Positions 1 through 7,190 are shown, counted from the first letter of the stretch. The stretch is 7,790 nt of DNA from Thermodesulfobacteriales bacterium (GCA_004525335.1 SPCL01000097.1:1-7790), one strand, 5' to 3'. The notes: a model not told the origin generated them from the sequence alone. A program made the numbers and translations.

Positions 1-134
1 ACTTTGGGCGCCCAGGTAGTATCATCGAGACCTTCCGCGGGTTGTAGATCCCAGTCGAATTCATTAAAGAATCTACCGACATTTCTCTGAAACGGCTTAA
101 AACTTCTGTATGGTTCCCAAACTTTTAATCTCAT
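1..134 (-). CDS. Small heat shock protein, Hsp20/alpha-crystallin family (N-terminal fragment)
   Basis: This is the 5' part of a gene that runs off the left edge; 44 codons are visible. The translation begins MRLKVWEPYRSF, then has NVGRFFNEFDW and ends in TTWAPK. This is the usual opening of bacterial Hsp20 proteins: a W-E-P-x-R segment, an amphipathic stretch with R-x-F-[FN]-E/D, and a W-A-P motif leading into the alpha-crystallin domain, which lies outside the window. The family consists of ATP-independent cytoplasmic holdases that bind unfolding proteins and pass them to DnaK/ClpB. The ATG at 134 is supported by a strong GGAGGT ribosome binding site (142-147) with 7 bases of spacing. It is divergent from the cupin gene at 270. 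The alpha-crystallin domain itself is not visible, so the family call rests on the N-terminal pattern only. Confidence 0.78.
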   Translation of the reverse strand, partial: MRLKVWEPYRSFKPFQRNVGRFFNEFDWDLQPAEGLDDTTWAPK

Positions 135-176
135 ATTTATGACCTCCGTATTGTCTAATTTTTTTCCTACACTTTG

Positions 177-204
177 AAATTAGTCACGCTTTTTGGTTAT
201 TCAA
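177..204 (-). promoter_or_regulatory. Possible promoter of the small heat shock gene
   Basis: On the minus strand a TTGAAT box (199-204) and a TAATTT box (177-182) are separated by 16 bases. Transcription would start near 170, giving a leader of about 36 bases before the ATG at 134. The -35 region reads CTTGAAT, which resembles the CTTGAA box of heat shock sigma factor (RpoH) promoters, but the -10 side lacks the C-rich E. coli RpoH form. I see no CIRCE repeat (TTAGCACTC/GAGTGCTAA) in the spacer. This is pattern matching only, in AT-rich DNA where such boxes are common. Confidence 0.3.
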
Positions 205-212
205 GATATTTT

Positions 213-241
213 TTTTCAATCTATGAAAATGAGGTTATTTT
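213..241 (+). promoter_or_regulatory. Weak candidate promoter of the cupin gene
   Basis: A TTTTCA box (213-218) and a TATTTT box (236-241) are separated by 17 bases, each matching the housekeeping consensus at four of six positions. The start point would be near 248, about 20 bases before the ATG at 270. The spacing and position fit, but the match is weak and the region is very AT-rich. Confidence 0.2.
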
Positions 242-269
242 AATAGAACTTAGAAAATAGGGAGGGTCT

Positions 270-773
270 ATGATTACAGCAGACTATCTAATAAAAAAGT
301 TTAATATGAAGTTGCTTCCGGGAGAGGGGGGATACTACTCTGAAACTCATAGGGCTCATCACGTCTTATCAGATTCTTCATTACCGGCTAATTATAATTC
401 TGACCGATCGCTTAGCACTACGATATATTATATGCTTACTCCTGACACAAAGTCATTGCTTCATCGCCTTCCTACTGAGGAGATATTCCATTTTTATCTT
501 GGAGACCCGGTATTAATGTTGCAACTATATCCTGATGGCTCATCCAAAAATATAATTCTTGGACGGGATTTAAATAAAGGTCAATCAGTTCAGGTTCTAG
601 TTCCCAAGGACGTGTGGCAGGGTTCTTATTTGTTAGAGGGTGGGAAATTCGCTTTTATGGGTACTACTATGTCACCCGGCTTTGACTTTAGTGATAACGA
701 AATCGGCAAAAGGGATGACTTAATCAAATTTTATCCTGCAAACACAAATTTGATTCAACAACTAACTCAATAG
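270..773 (+). CDS. Cupin_5 (DUF985) family protein, function unknown
   Basis: A complete 167-residue protein, the usual size for single-domain DUF985 cupins. Family hallmarks are present in order: PGEGGYYSET at 17-26, the TTIYYML strand at 50-56, HRLPTEEIFHFYLGDP at 65-80, LGRDLNKGQ at 97-105, the VP...WQ segment around 111-117, and PGFDFSDNEIGKRDDL near 136-151. The conserved His/Glu residues (H65, E70, E71, H74) probably line the beta-barrel pocket, as in other cupins; whether they bind a metal is not certain. No signal peptide or membrane segment is seen, so it is probably cytoplasmic. The ATG has a strong AGGGAGGG ribosome binding site (259-266) close upstream. The gene stands alone on the plus strand: divergent from the Hsp20 gene and convergent with the surA-like gene 16 bases beyond its stop. 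The substrate is unknown and the context does not suggest one. Confidence 0.88.
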   Translation: MITADYLIKKFNMKLLPGEGGYYSETHRAHHVLSDSSLPANYNSDRSLSTTIYYMLTPDTKSLLHRLPTEEIFHFYLGDPVLMLQLYPDGSSKNIILGRDLNKGQSVQVLVPKDVWQGSYLLEGGKFAFMGTTMSPGFDFSDNEIGKRDDLIKFYPANTNLIQQLTQ

Positions 774-784
774 TATTTAGTAAC

Positions 785-823
785 GAGATCTATAGCTTAA
801 TTTCAACATAAGCTTTAGATCTC
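785..823. terminator. Long inverted repeat at the convergent junction, possible bidirectional terminator
   Basis: The arms at 785-799 and 809-823 can pair at 14 of 15 positions, with a single T/T mismatch (793/815) and a 9-base loop (800-808). It lies between the cupin stop (773) and the surA-like gene, so both convergent transcripts would fold it. It is not a textbook intrinsic terminator, because neither side is followed by a run of U and the stem is AT-rich. On the minus strand the repeat covers the last 11 codons and the TAG stop (790-792) of the surA-like gene, so part of the repeat is coding sequence. It could end transcription or protect 3' ends; the structure is certain, the role inferred. 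Confidence 0.5.
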
Positions 824-1782
824 ATATCTTCAAGCCAGGTTTTAAGCTGCGCCTGAGCTTTTTCCCTAGTTATTACTTGTATTATTTCTTCTTTTTGGCT
901 ATCACTAATAAATGTTTCATCTCCTGCAGGTTCATCTTTGGTCTGAACGCTACCAGAGCCTGTCCGTTTAACAACTTTTAAAATATGATACCCTGCGGGG
1001 GATTGCACGGGACCAGATACTTTACCTTCGGGTGTTCTCTCAACTGCAATTTCCAGCTGTTCTATTAAATCTCCCTTTTTGAATGTTCCCAAGTTCCCTC
1101 CTTTCTCCGCAGTAAAACTATCATCGGAATATTCTCTAGCAAGGGTTCCAAAGTCGTTCCCCGATTTAGCCAATTCCGCAACTTCTATAGCTCTATCTTC
1201 AGCATTAGGCGTATCTGGTGAAATTAGAATATGTGCAACTTCTACTTCTTCTTCTGATGTTTCTGTAAAATTTGACGAATAGTCTATCTCTCCGTAATTC
1301 TGTTTATAATATTCTACTATTTCATCATCCGTTACTACAATTTTATTTCTTAATTGAGAGTCAAGAAGTTTATTGCCTAGGGTTTGAACTCTCCATTGCT
1401 CTCTAAAAGTTTCGGGAGTGAGGTTTTGTTTTTTTAAGACCTCTTCCATTTGATCCTCATTAAGGCCATATTTACTTCTGACCTCTGCTATACTCGCATC
1501 CAATTCTTCATCAGATACTGTAAGCCCCCTTTTTATTGCTTCCTGTTCAAATAATTTCGATTCGACCATTTGGTTTAATATTGTTCTGTCATCCAAAGGC
1601 TCAGCCGTAGTTGGATCTAGGCTTAGAGAGGTCTCTTTTAGCTCAGATAATGTTATAAGATCATCATTAACGATTGCAACGACTCTATCTATTACCTCTT
1701 TGGCATTAACTGAAGTAGTTACAAATGCCGTTACTAATAACAGACAAGTAATTTTAATAAGTCTATTTTTGATTGGATTCAC
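790..1782 (-). CDS. surA: SurA-like periplasmic chaperone / peptidyl-prolyl cis-trans isomerase
   Basis: A complete 330-residue protein. The Sec signal peptide has basic residues K5, R7 and K10, a hydrophobic core around 11-22, and a likely cut after VNA (25-27). A SurA_N chaperone domain follows (about 28-165), opening with the typical DRVVAIVNDDLITLSEL. One parvulin domain spans about 178-272: VAHILIS at 182-188, YSDDSFTAEKGGNLGTFKKG around 218-237, and AGYHILKV at 263-270. Both family histidines are present (H184, H266), so isomerase activity is plausible. An acidic linker and a C-terminal helix (about 295-320) complete the SurA core. E. coli SurA is about 430 residues with two parvulin domains, so this is the short one-domain form. 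Its role is to escort unfolded outer membrane proteins through the periplasm. It starts with GTG and overlaps the upstream lipoprotein gene by 20 bases. The symbol is by family resemblance; a general PpiC/PrsA-type name is the alternative. Confidence 0.85.
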   Translation of the reverse strand: MNPIKNRLIKITCLLLVTAFVTTSVNAKEVIDRVVAIVNDDLITLSELKETSLSLDPTTAEPLDDRTILNQMVESKLFEQEAIKRGLTVSDEELDASIAEVRSKYGLNEDQMEEVLKKQNLTPETFREQWRVQTLGNKLLDSQLRNKIVVTDDEIVEYYKQNYGEIDYSSNFTETSEEEVEVAHILISPDTPNAEDRAIEVAELAKSGNDFGTLAREYSDDSFTAEKGGNLGTFKKGDLIEQLEIAVERTPEGKVSGPVQSPAGYHILKVVKRTGSGSVQTKDEPAGDETFISDSQKEEIIQVITREKAQAQLKTWLEDMRSKAYVEIKL

Positions 1783-2632
1783 TTTTGGATATCTCCTTTA
1801 GTCTATCTTTATATACTGTGACTTCCCACTCGCCTCTTAGGCCGTTTATATAATCAAGAAGCCTTTGGTTAATCAATTCTGAACGTATCATGCGTTCAAC
1901 CTGCGCATAAGGCGGATAATCAGGCTCTTTATTTGCTTTAATTATAAGGTAACCACCCTGAACTTCAAACGGTTTTGTAATCTCCCCTTTTTTTAATATG
2001 AAGATTTCCTTGTCAATTTCCTCGGTAAACCTGCCCTGATTAATATACCCTACCTTACCACCCTTTTTTTTAGAAATCGGATCATCAGAGTACTCTATGG
2101 CAAGCTCTTCAAAACTCTCCCCCGCATTTGCTCTTTTTGAAACTAGCTCAGCTTTGGACAGAGCAGACGCTTTAGCATCCTCTTCGTTAACATCAAATCT
2201 AATAAATATTTTACTAATATCTATACGTTTATAGTCTTCCTGGTTTTTATCATAATACTCTTTAATCTCTTCCTGATTTAATTCTATCTCTTCAAATATT
2301 TCTTTACCTAAAGTTTTTGTTACTAGTTTTTTCTTGTAGCTCTCAATATCTTCCTGAATATCTTCCCTATTTTCTATCCCTCTTTTTACAGCCTCGTTAT
2401 ATAAGACCTTTTCGTTTATATGCGTTTGAAGAAATTCGTTTAGTTTCTCAGGGGATGAGGTATATATAGATTTTTGCTTAAAGGAAAGCTTGTTAAGCTC
2501 AGAGGTAAGATCATCTGTTGTAATATTCTCTGATCCAATTGTAACTAATATATTAGAATCAGATTCGCCGTTCTTAGGATCATTGCAACTGACAACCAAA
2601 CAAGTAAGCAGGATTAGAATAGTAATTCTCAT
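1763..2632 (-). CDS. Parvulin-like (SurA_N/PpiC) lipoprotein lacking both family histidines
   Basis: A complete 289-residue protein. The N-terminus has one basic residue (R2), a hydrophobic stretch 3-15 and a lipobox LVVSC with the acylated cysteine at C16. Residue +2 is Asn, not Asp, so the E. coli sorting rule would not retain it in the inner membrane. A SurA_N-like region (about 28-125) has VTIGSENITTDDLTSEL and NEKVLYNEAVKRGI. A parvulin-like domain spans about 137-233, with the conserved YSDDPISKKKGGKVGYINQG at 181-200. The two histidines of active parvulins are replaced: K141 in ISKIFIRF and L229 in GGYLIIKA. Catalysis is therefore doubtful, and a holdase or scaffold role is more likely, similar in layout to PrsA. 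It starts 28 bases after mfd at an ATG with GGAG (2643-2646) 10 bases upstream, and its end overlaps the surA-like gene. The pair probably arose by duplication or works as partners; that is inference. Confidence 0.83.
   Translation of the reverse strand: MRITILILLTCLVVSCNDPKNGESDSNILVTIGSENITTDDLTSELNKLSFKQKSIYTSSPEKLNEFLQTHINEKVLYNEAVKRGIENREDIQEDIESYKKKLVTKTLGKEIFEEIELNQEEIKEYYDKNQEDYKRIDISKIFIRFDVNEEDAKASALSKAELVSKRANAGESFEELAIEYSDDPISKKKGGKVGYINQGRFTEEIDKEIFILKKGEITKPFEVQGGYLIIKANKEPDYPPYAQVERMIRSELINQRLLDYINGLRGEWEVTVYKDRLKEISKSESNQK
1783..1798 (-). promoter_or_regulatory. Ribosome binding site that fixes the GTG start of the surA-like gene
   Basis: On the minus strand AAGGAGAT (1791-1798) lies 8 bases before the GTG at 1782, with the GGAG core 10 bases away. 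It is inside the 3' end of the upstream lipoprotein gene. The signal peptide begins directly at this GTG, and no ATG follows until far into the mature protein, which supports the start. Confidence 0.7.
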
Positions 2633-2660
2633 ATGTTTGATACTCCGAAGTTAAGTCTTA

Positions 2661-5600
2661 TTAGCCTTTTTCTTTTGATATTACAAGCTTGCGGATGTCT
2701 TGTAAAATATTTCTTGTTTCTTCAATAGAATCTTCACTTTCGTGGAATACTTCCATTTTACCCTTCGGTGGAAAGCTCGTATACAAATTTGAATTTTCTG
2801 AGAATATTATAACGGTTCTTTTATCTCTTATCTCAGCTTTTTCGACATTTAGTCCTTTCATCAAAAGCTTTAGACTCGTTAGTTCAATTAAGTTTGAGGT
2901 AGCTTGTGGTATATCTCCAAATCTATCCGTTAGCTCTACCCTTAAATCAAGAATATCTTCTTTTGTGCTTAATGAAGATAACCTCTTATAAATAAGGAGC
3001 CTCTCGGCATCATTAGATATATAATCATCCGGTATCAAGGCCGGTAAGTTGAGAGAAATCTCCGGCTCCCTCTCTTCTTGTTGAATTTCTCCCTGGAGTC
3101 TCTTAACTGCTCCTTCGAGCATATCTAAATACATCTCAAGCCCGACATCTGCAATGTGCCCTGATTGTTCGTTTCCAAACAGATGCCCTGCGCCTCTTAT
3201 TTCAAGATCAGAGAGAGCAAGTTTAAATCCGGAACCGAGTTCTTTAAATTCTGATATAACCTTTAGTCTTCTCTTGGCATCATCGCTAAGAGGTTTTGAG
3301 CTTGGAATTAAGAAGTATGCATATGCCTTTTCCTGAGACCGCCCGACCCTTCCTCTTAATTGATATAGATCGGCAAGACCAAAAGTATTAGCTTCATCAA
3401 TTACTATAGTGTTTGCTCTAGGTATATCCAGTCCGGATTCTACTATAGCTGTAGTGACAAGTACGTCTATCTCACCTTTGGTAAATCTTTCTATACTCTC
3501 CTCAAGAGGTTTCTCCCTCATCCTTCCGTGAGTAACTTCAATTCTTGCATATGGAACTAGTTCATGGACTTGATCTGCCACTCTGTAAATATCTTTAATC
3601 CTGTTATGTATATAGAAAACCGCTCCCCCACGTTTAATCTCGTTGGATACAGCTTCAACGATAATATTAGGATTGGACTTGTACACATGGGTTTCTATTG
3701 ATTGCCTGCCTTCAGGGGGCGTGGTTATAAGGCTTATATCCCGGATTTTAGCAAGCGATAGCTGAAGTGTTCTGGGGATAGGGGTTGCGCTTAGTGAAAG
3801 GACATCTACTCCTTGTTTAATCTTTTTAAGCTTCTCCTTTTGAGATACGCCAAACTTATGTTCCTCATCGATAATTAGAAGACCCAAATCTTTAAACTTT
3901 ATCTTGTTGTTTAAGAGTTTATGGGTTCCGATAATTATATCGATCTTGCCATCCCCCAATTTCTTAATTGTTTCCTTTTCCTCTTTCCCGGTATTAAATC
4001 TCGAAAGAGCCTCAATATTAATTGGGTAGGTTTTTAACCTATTTAGGGCTGTTTTGTGGTGTTGGTCGGCAAGCAGTGTAGTGGGTACAAGAAATGCTAC
4101 TTGTTTTCCATCCATAGCGGCTTTAAAAGCCGCTCTTAGTGCGACCTCGGTTTTTCCAAAACCTACGTCTCCACAGATTAAGCGGTCCATTGGCTTTGAA
4201 GATTCCATATCCTGCATGACATCTTCAATGGCTGCCTCCTGATCAGGTGTTTCTTCGTATCCAAACTCTAATTCAAATTCTCTATATGTCTCATCTCTTT
4301 TAGAATATTGAAACCCTTTTTCTGCTTTTCTGCGTGCATAGAGTTCCAGCAACTCTCCAGCTACACTCTCAACAGCTTTCCTTACTTTTTTTACTCTTGT
4401 AGTCCAGCTTAGATTACCAAGTCGGTCTATTTTATGCGGTTTACCGTCTCCAATATATCTCTGTACCAGCCTAAGCTTATCAACGGGTACATATATCTTA
4501 TCTCCCCCAGCGTATTCACACTGTATGTAATCACCTTCAGTGCCGCCTATATTAAGCTTTGTGAGACTCCTAAAGACTCCAATTCCAAACTCAACATGAA
4601 TTATATAATCCCCGGGTTTAAGTTCACTAAAGGAAGTAATGAAGGCTGAAGGCACATTTTTGCCTTTTTTGTAGCTAGCTCTATTTTTCTTTTCCCCGAA
4701 TATCTCTTCTTCTGTTAGTATCTCAAGCTTTGCCCGTTCAAATTTAAAACCACGGGACAGATTTCCTATTTTTGAATCTATACTCTCATATCCCCGGCCT
4801 TTAAGGAGATCAAGAATTTTCTCTTCTTCATTTTGTGTTTTAAACGCCAAAATCAAGGCATAGCCTTCTTTTTTTGATTCCTCTATTTTTTTTGAAAGGG
4901 TGTCTATTGGGGAATCCCCTTCATTTGATCCCGCAATTGAAATTGGGGCAGTGTTGAAACTGAAAGCCGCGCCCTCATTGCCGTCTATTTCTAGGTCTCT
5001 TAGAACTATATTTTGGAAAGACTCAATTTTCGCATTGAGGATTTTTTGCGTAAGAAAGAGCTCTTGAATATCTGGAGCTATTTTGAGTTGTTTTTTTAAG
5101 GTAGATTCAATTTCTGATACTGAGTCTGAAAAGGTTTCTATTGAATTTATGTTCTCTTCGGGCTCATCTTCAATTATTAAAGTGTTAGACGGCAAGTAAT
5201 CGAAAATTGAACTTAGCTTTGGATAAAATGCCGGCACCATCCATTCCATGTTAGGTATTCTTTCCCCTTTTTCAATCTGCTCAACGACCTGGTGTTTGCT
5301 GCGTGCCGGGACGCCATCTTCTTCTGCTTTATTTCTTAGATATGTTACTGCCCTCTCAATTGAAGACTGATTCATTGAAATAGTACTAACCGGCAAAATT
5401 GTAGTATCATCTATTTTTTCTGTCGATTTTTGGTCCTCTATACTGAATTCTCTAATTGAGCCTACTTCATCCCCAATAAATTCGAGCCTGACAGGGTGAA
5501 TATGTCCCGGGGAAAATATGTCTATAATCGCTCCTCTGGTGCTTATCTCCCCGCGGCCTTGAACAAAATCAGTTTGTACATAGCCTGTTTGCATTAGCTG

Positions 5601-6077
5601 GTTTATTAGATATTCCCTTAGCAGCAGATCCCCTTTACTAATCTTCACAACTAGGCTTTCAAAGCTCTCTCTAGGAACGGTACTCTCAAATAGGGCATCT
5701 ATTTCAGCAATTATCGGTTTCCCGCTTATAGCGCAGTAGAGCCAGTTATTTCTCTCTTTTAAAGACTGTGATTTTGATGAATATACGGCTTCTCCGACGC
5801 CCGGCTCTTTTTTTTGTAATACAGGCGGGGTTTCATTTAGAAAGAACGAAAGGTTATTTGCAGTTGATTCCGCTTTTTTTCTAGACGGTGATAAGAACAG
5901 AAAAGGTCTTTTAGTGGTCTTATAAATTGCTGATATCAGAAAATACTTGGAAGAACCGCTTAAACCACAGAGGGATATTACTTTCTCTCCGGCATCTATT
6001 TTGTCGATTAGATTCTTAAAATTTGTATCATTTTCAAGATTTTTATATATAGATTCTGTGCTGGATTTTTTGCTCAC
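2661..6077 (-). CDS. mfd: Transcription-repair coupling factor Mfd
   Basis: A complete 1138-residue protein; E. coli Mfd is 1148. Mfd binds RNA polymerase stalled at DNA damage, pushes it off with its ATP-driven translocase and recruits UvrA. Order of domains: a UvrB-like region (about 1-340) whose P-loop is degenerate (GLSGSSK at 38-44, followed by Y, not T), as usual in Mfd; the UvrA-contact surface with R181 and R197; a CarD-like RNA polymerase interaction domain (about 476-545, VEFGIGVF and KIYVPVDKL); the RecG-like translocase with GDVGFGKTE (637-645, K642), DEEH (737-740), SATPIPRT (763-770), TTAIVESGLDIP (875-886) and QLRGRVGR (906-913); the following translocation region (about 925-975, with EIRGAGHLFG); and the C-terminal TRCF domain (about 1005-1110). 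The start is GTG, preceded only by GCC and the leuB stop in the same frame, so no earlier start is possible. No ribosome binding site is visible, which suggests coupling to leuB translation. Confidence 0.98.
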   Translation of the reverse strand: MSKKSSTESIYKNLENDTNFKNLIDKIDAGEKVISLCGLSGSSKYFLISAIYKTTKRPFLFLSPSRKKAESTANNLSFFLNETPPVLQKKEPGVGEAVYSSKSQSLKERNNWLYCAISGKPIIAEIDALFESTVPRESFESLVVKISKGDLLLREYLINQLMQTGYVQTDFVQGRGEISTRGAIIDIFSPGHIHPVRLEFIGDEVGSIREFSIEDQKSTEKIDDTTILPVSTISMNQSSIERAVTYLRNKAEEDGVPARSKHQVVEQIEKGERIPNMEWMVPAFYPKLSSIFDYLPSNTLIIEDEPEENINSIETFSDSVSEIESTLKKQLKIAPDIQELFLTQKILNAKIESFQNIVLRDLEIDGNEGAAFSFNTAPISIAGSNEGDSPIDTLSKKIEESKKEGYALILAFKTQNEEEKILDLLKGRGYESIDSKIGNLSRGFKFERAKLEILTEEEIFGEKKNRASYKKGKNVPSAFITSFSELKPGDYIIHVEFGIGVFRSLTKLNIGGTEGDYIQCEYAGGDKIYVPVDKLRLVQRYIGDGKPHKIDRLGNLSWTTRVKKVRKAVESVAGELLELYARRKAEKGFQYSKRDETYREFELEFGYEETPDQEAAIEDVMQDMESSKPMDRLICGDVGFGKTEVALRAAFKAAMDGKQVAFLVPTTLLADQHHKTALNRLKTYPINIEALSRFNTGKEEKETIKKLGDGKIDIIIGTHKLLNNKIKFKDLGLLIIDEEHKFGVSQKEKLKKIKQGVDVLSLSATPIPRTLQLSLAKIRDISLITTPPEGRQSIETHVYKSNPNIIVEAVSNEIKRGGAVFYIHNRIKDIYRVADQVHELVPYARIEVTHGRMREKPLEESIERFTKGEIDVLVTTAIVESGLDIPRANTIVIDEANTFGLADLYQLRGRVGRSQEKAYAYFLIPSSKPLSDDAKRRLKVISEFKELGSGFKLALSDLEIRGAGHLFGNEQSGHIADVGLEMYLDMLEGAVKRLQGEIQQEEREPEISLNLPALIPDDYISNDAERLLIYKRLSSLSTKEDILDLRVELTDRFGDIPQATSNLIELTSLKLLMKGLNVEKAEIRDKRTVIIFSENSNLYTSFPPKGKMEVFHESEDSIEETRNILQDIRKLVISKEKG

Positions 6078-6080
6078 GGC

Positions 6081-7175
6081 TTATAGTAAAGGAGTATCTT
6101 TGTGGTCCTTGATTTCTCGTGCTATCTCTTCTCCCATCTCCGTGCAACCTAGTTTAGTCGTCCCCTCATGATATATATCTGCAGTCCTGAAACCTTTATT
6201 AAGAACTCTCTCTACGGCTTCCTCTATTTCCTTTGCAGCCTGCTCAAGATTGAGTGAGTACTTGAGCATCATTGCTGAGGATAGGATCATGGCAATTGGA
6301 TTTGCCATGTTCTGACCGGCTATATCAGGAGCGCTCCCGTGAACGGGTTCATATATTGCGCCTTCACCTATGCTGGCCGAGGGAAGCATTCCGAGTGATC
6401 CTGTAAGCTGAGCGGCTCCATCGCTTATGATGTCACCGAACATGTTCCCTGCAAGCATTACATCAAAGCTTTTAGGCCTTCTTATTAACTGCATAGTTGC
6501 ATTGTCTACATAGAGGTGCTCTAATTCCACCTCAGGATATTCGGTTTCCTGAATTCTTGTAACCGTTGTTCTCCAGAGCTGCATAACTTCAAGTACGTTA
6601 GCTTTATCGATAGAGGTCAATTTATTATTTCTTTTTTTAGCGATATCAAAGGCTACCCTAGCGATTCTCTCTATTTCTGATGTTGTATAAGTCATAGTGT
6701 TAAATCCTTTTTCTTGACCATCGTCCAGTTTTTCAATACCTCTGGGCTGTCCAAAATAAATACCACTGGTTAGTTCCCTTACCACCATAATATCCACGCC
6801 TTCAACAACTTCTCTTTTGAGTGTTGAGGCGTCAGCAAGAGCGGAGTATACAACGGCAGGCCTTAAATTGGCAAATGCATCAAGCTCTTTTCTGAGCGCT
6901 AGAAGGCCGCTTTCAGGCTTTTTTTCGTGAGCTAAGTTTTCCCATTTCGGCCCTCCAACTGCTCCCATTAAAACAGCATCAGAGGCTTTTGCTTTTTCTA
7001 TGACTTCGTCTGTAATAGGAATGCCGTGTTCGTCAATTGAAGCTCCGCCGAATAACTCGGTATCAAATTCAAAATCTATATTATGTTTTGCACCAATTAT
7101 ATTAAGAATATTAAGACTGACGTTTGTTACTTCAACCCCTATTCCGTCTCCGGGAAGAACCAGTACTTTAGGCAA
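6081..7175 (-). CDS. leuB: 3-isopropylmalate dehydrogenase LeuB
   Basis: A complete 364-residue protein of normal family length. It oxidises and decarboxylates (2R,3S)-3-isopropylmalate to 2-oxoisocaproate with NAD+, the third step of leucine synthesis, in the cytoplasm. Motifs: LPGDGIGVEV at 7-16; GAVGGPKW at 71-78; PESGLLALRKEL (87-98) and ANLRP (102-106) with substrate arginines R95 and R105; RELTSGIYFG at 133-142 with R133 and Y140; DKANVLE at 190-196 with K191; D224; AGNMFGDIISD at 242-252 with metal ligands D248 and D252; and EPVHGSAPDIAGQ at 276-288, where D284 marks NAD rather than NADP use. The hydrophobic-side residues and GLLALRK favour LeuB over isocitrate or tartrate dehydrogenase. 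The start is TTG, with AAGGAG (7183-7188) 7 bases upstream. An in-frame TAG lies at 7215-7217 with no other start codon between. No other leu genes are visible. It leads the mfd operon. Confidence 0.96.
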   Translation of the reverse strand: MPKVLVLPGDGIGVEVTNVSLNILNIIGAKHNIDFEFDTELFGGASIDEHGIPITDEVIEKAKASDAVLMGAVGGPKWENLAHEKKPESGLLALRKELDAFANLRPAVVYSALADASTLKREVVEGVDIMVVRELTSGIYFGQPRGIEKLDDGQEKGFNTMTYTTSEIERIARVAFDIAKKRNNKLTSIDKANVLEVMQLWRTTVTRIQETEYPEVELEHLYVDNATMQLIRRPKSFDVMLAGNMFGDIISDGAAQLTGSLGMLPSASIGEGAIYEPVHGSAPDIAGQNMANPIAMILSSAMMLKYSLNLEQAAKEIEEAVERVLNKGFRTADIYHEGTTKLGCTEMGEEIAREIKDHKDTPLL

Positions 7176-7190
7176 AGTATTTCTCCTTTC
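7176..7190 (-). promoter_or_regulatory. Ribosome binding site that fixes the TTG start of leuB
   Basis: Minus-strand AAGGAG (7183-7188) stands 7 bases before TTG at 7175. Reading back in frame there is no ATG, GTG or TTG before a TAG stop at 7215-7217. The encoded protein opens with the conserved PKVLVLPGDGIG, so the start cannot be moved far downstream. Confidence 0.75.

Noticed and set aside
141..267. Complementarity between GACCTCC (141-147) and GGAGGGTC (261-268), which could look like a regulatory hairpin or RNA thermometer
   Set aside because: These are the ribosome binding sites of two divergent genes on opposite strands, which are complementary by nature; no further pairing supports a structure.
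1079..1282. Plus-strand open frame of 67 codons inside the surA-like gene
   Set aside because: It is antisense to a well-supported coding region, its product resembles no family I know, and it lacks a ribosome binding site.
2661..6077. Classing the large helicase gene as RecG or UvrB
   Set aside because: Length, the CarD-like domain before the helicase, the degenerate N-terminal P-loop and the C-terminal TRCF domain together identify Mfd.
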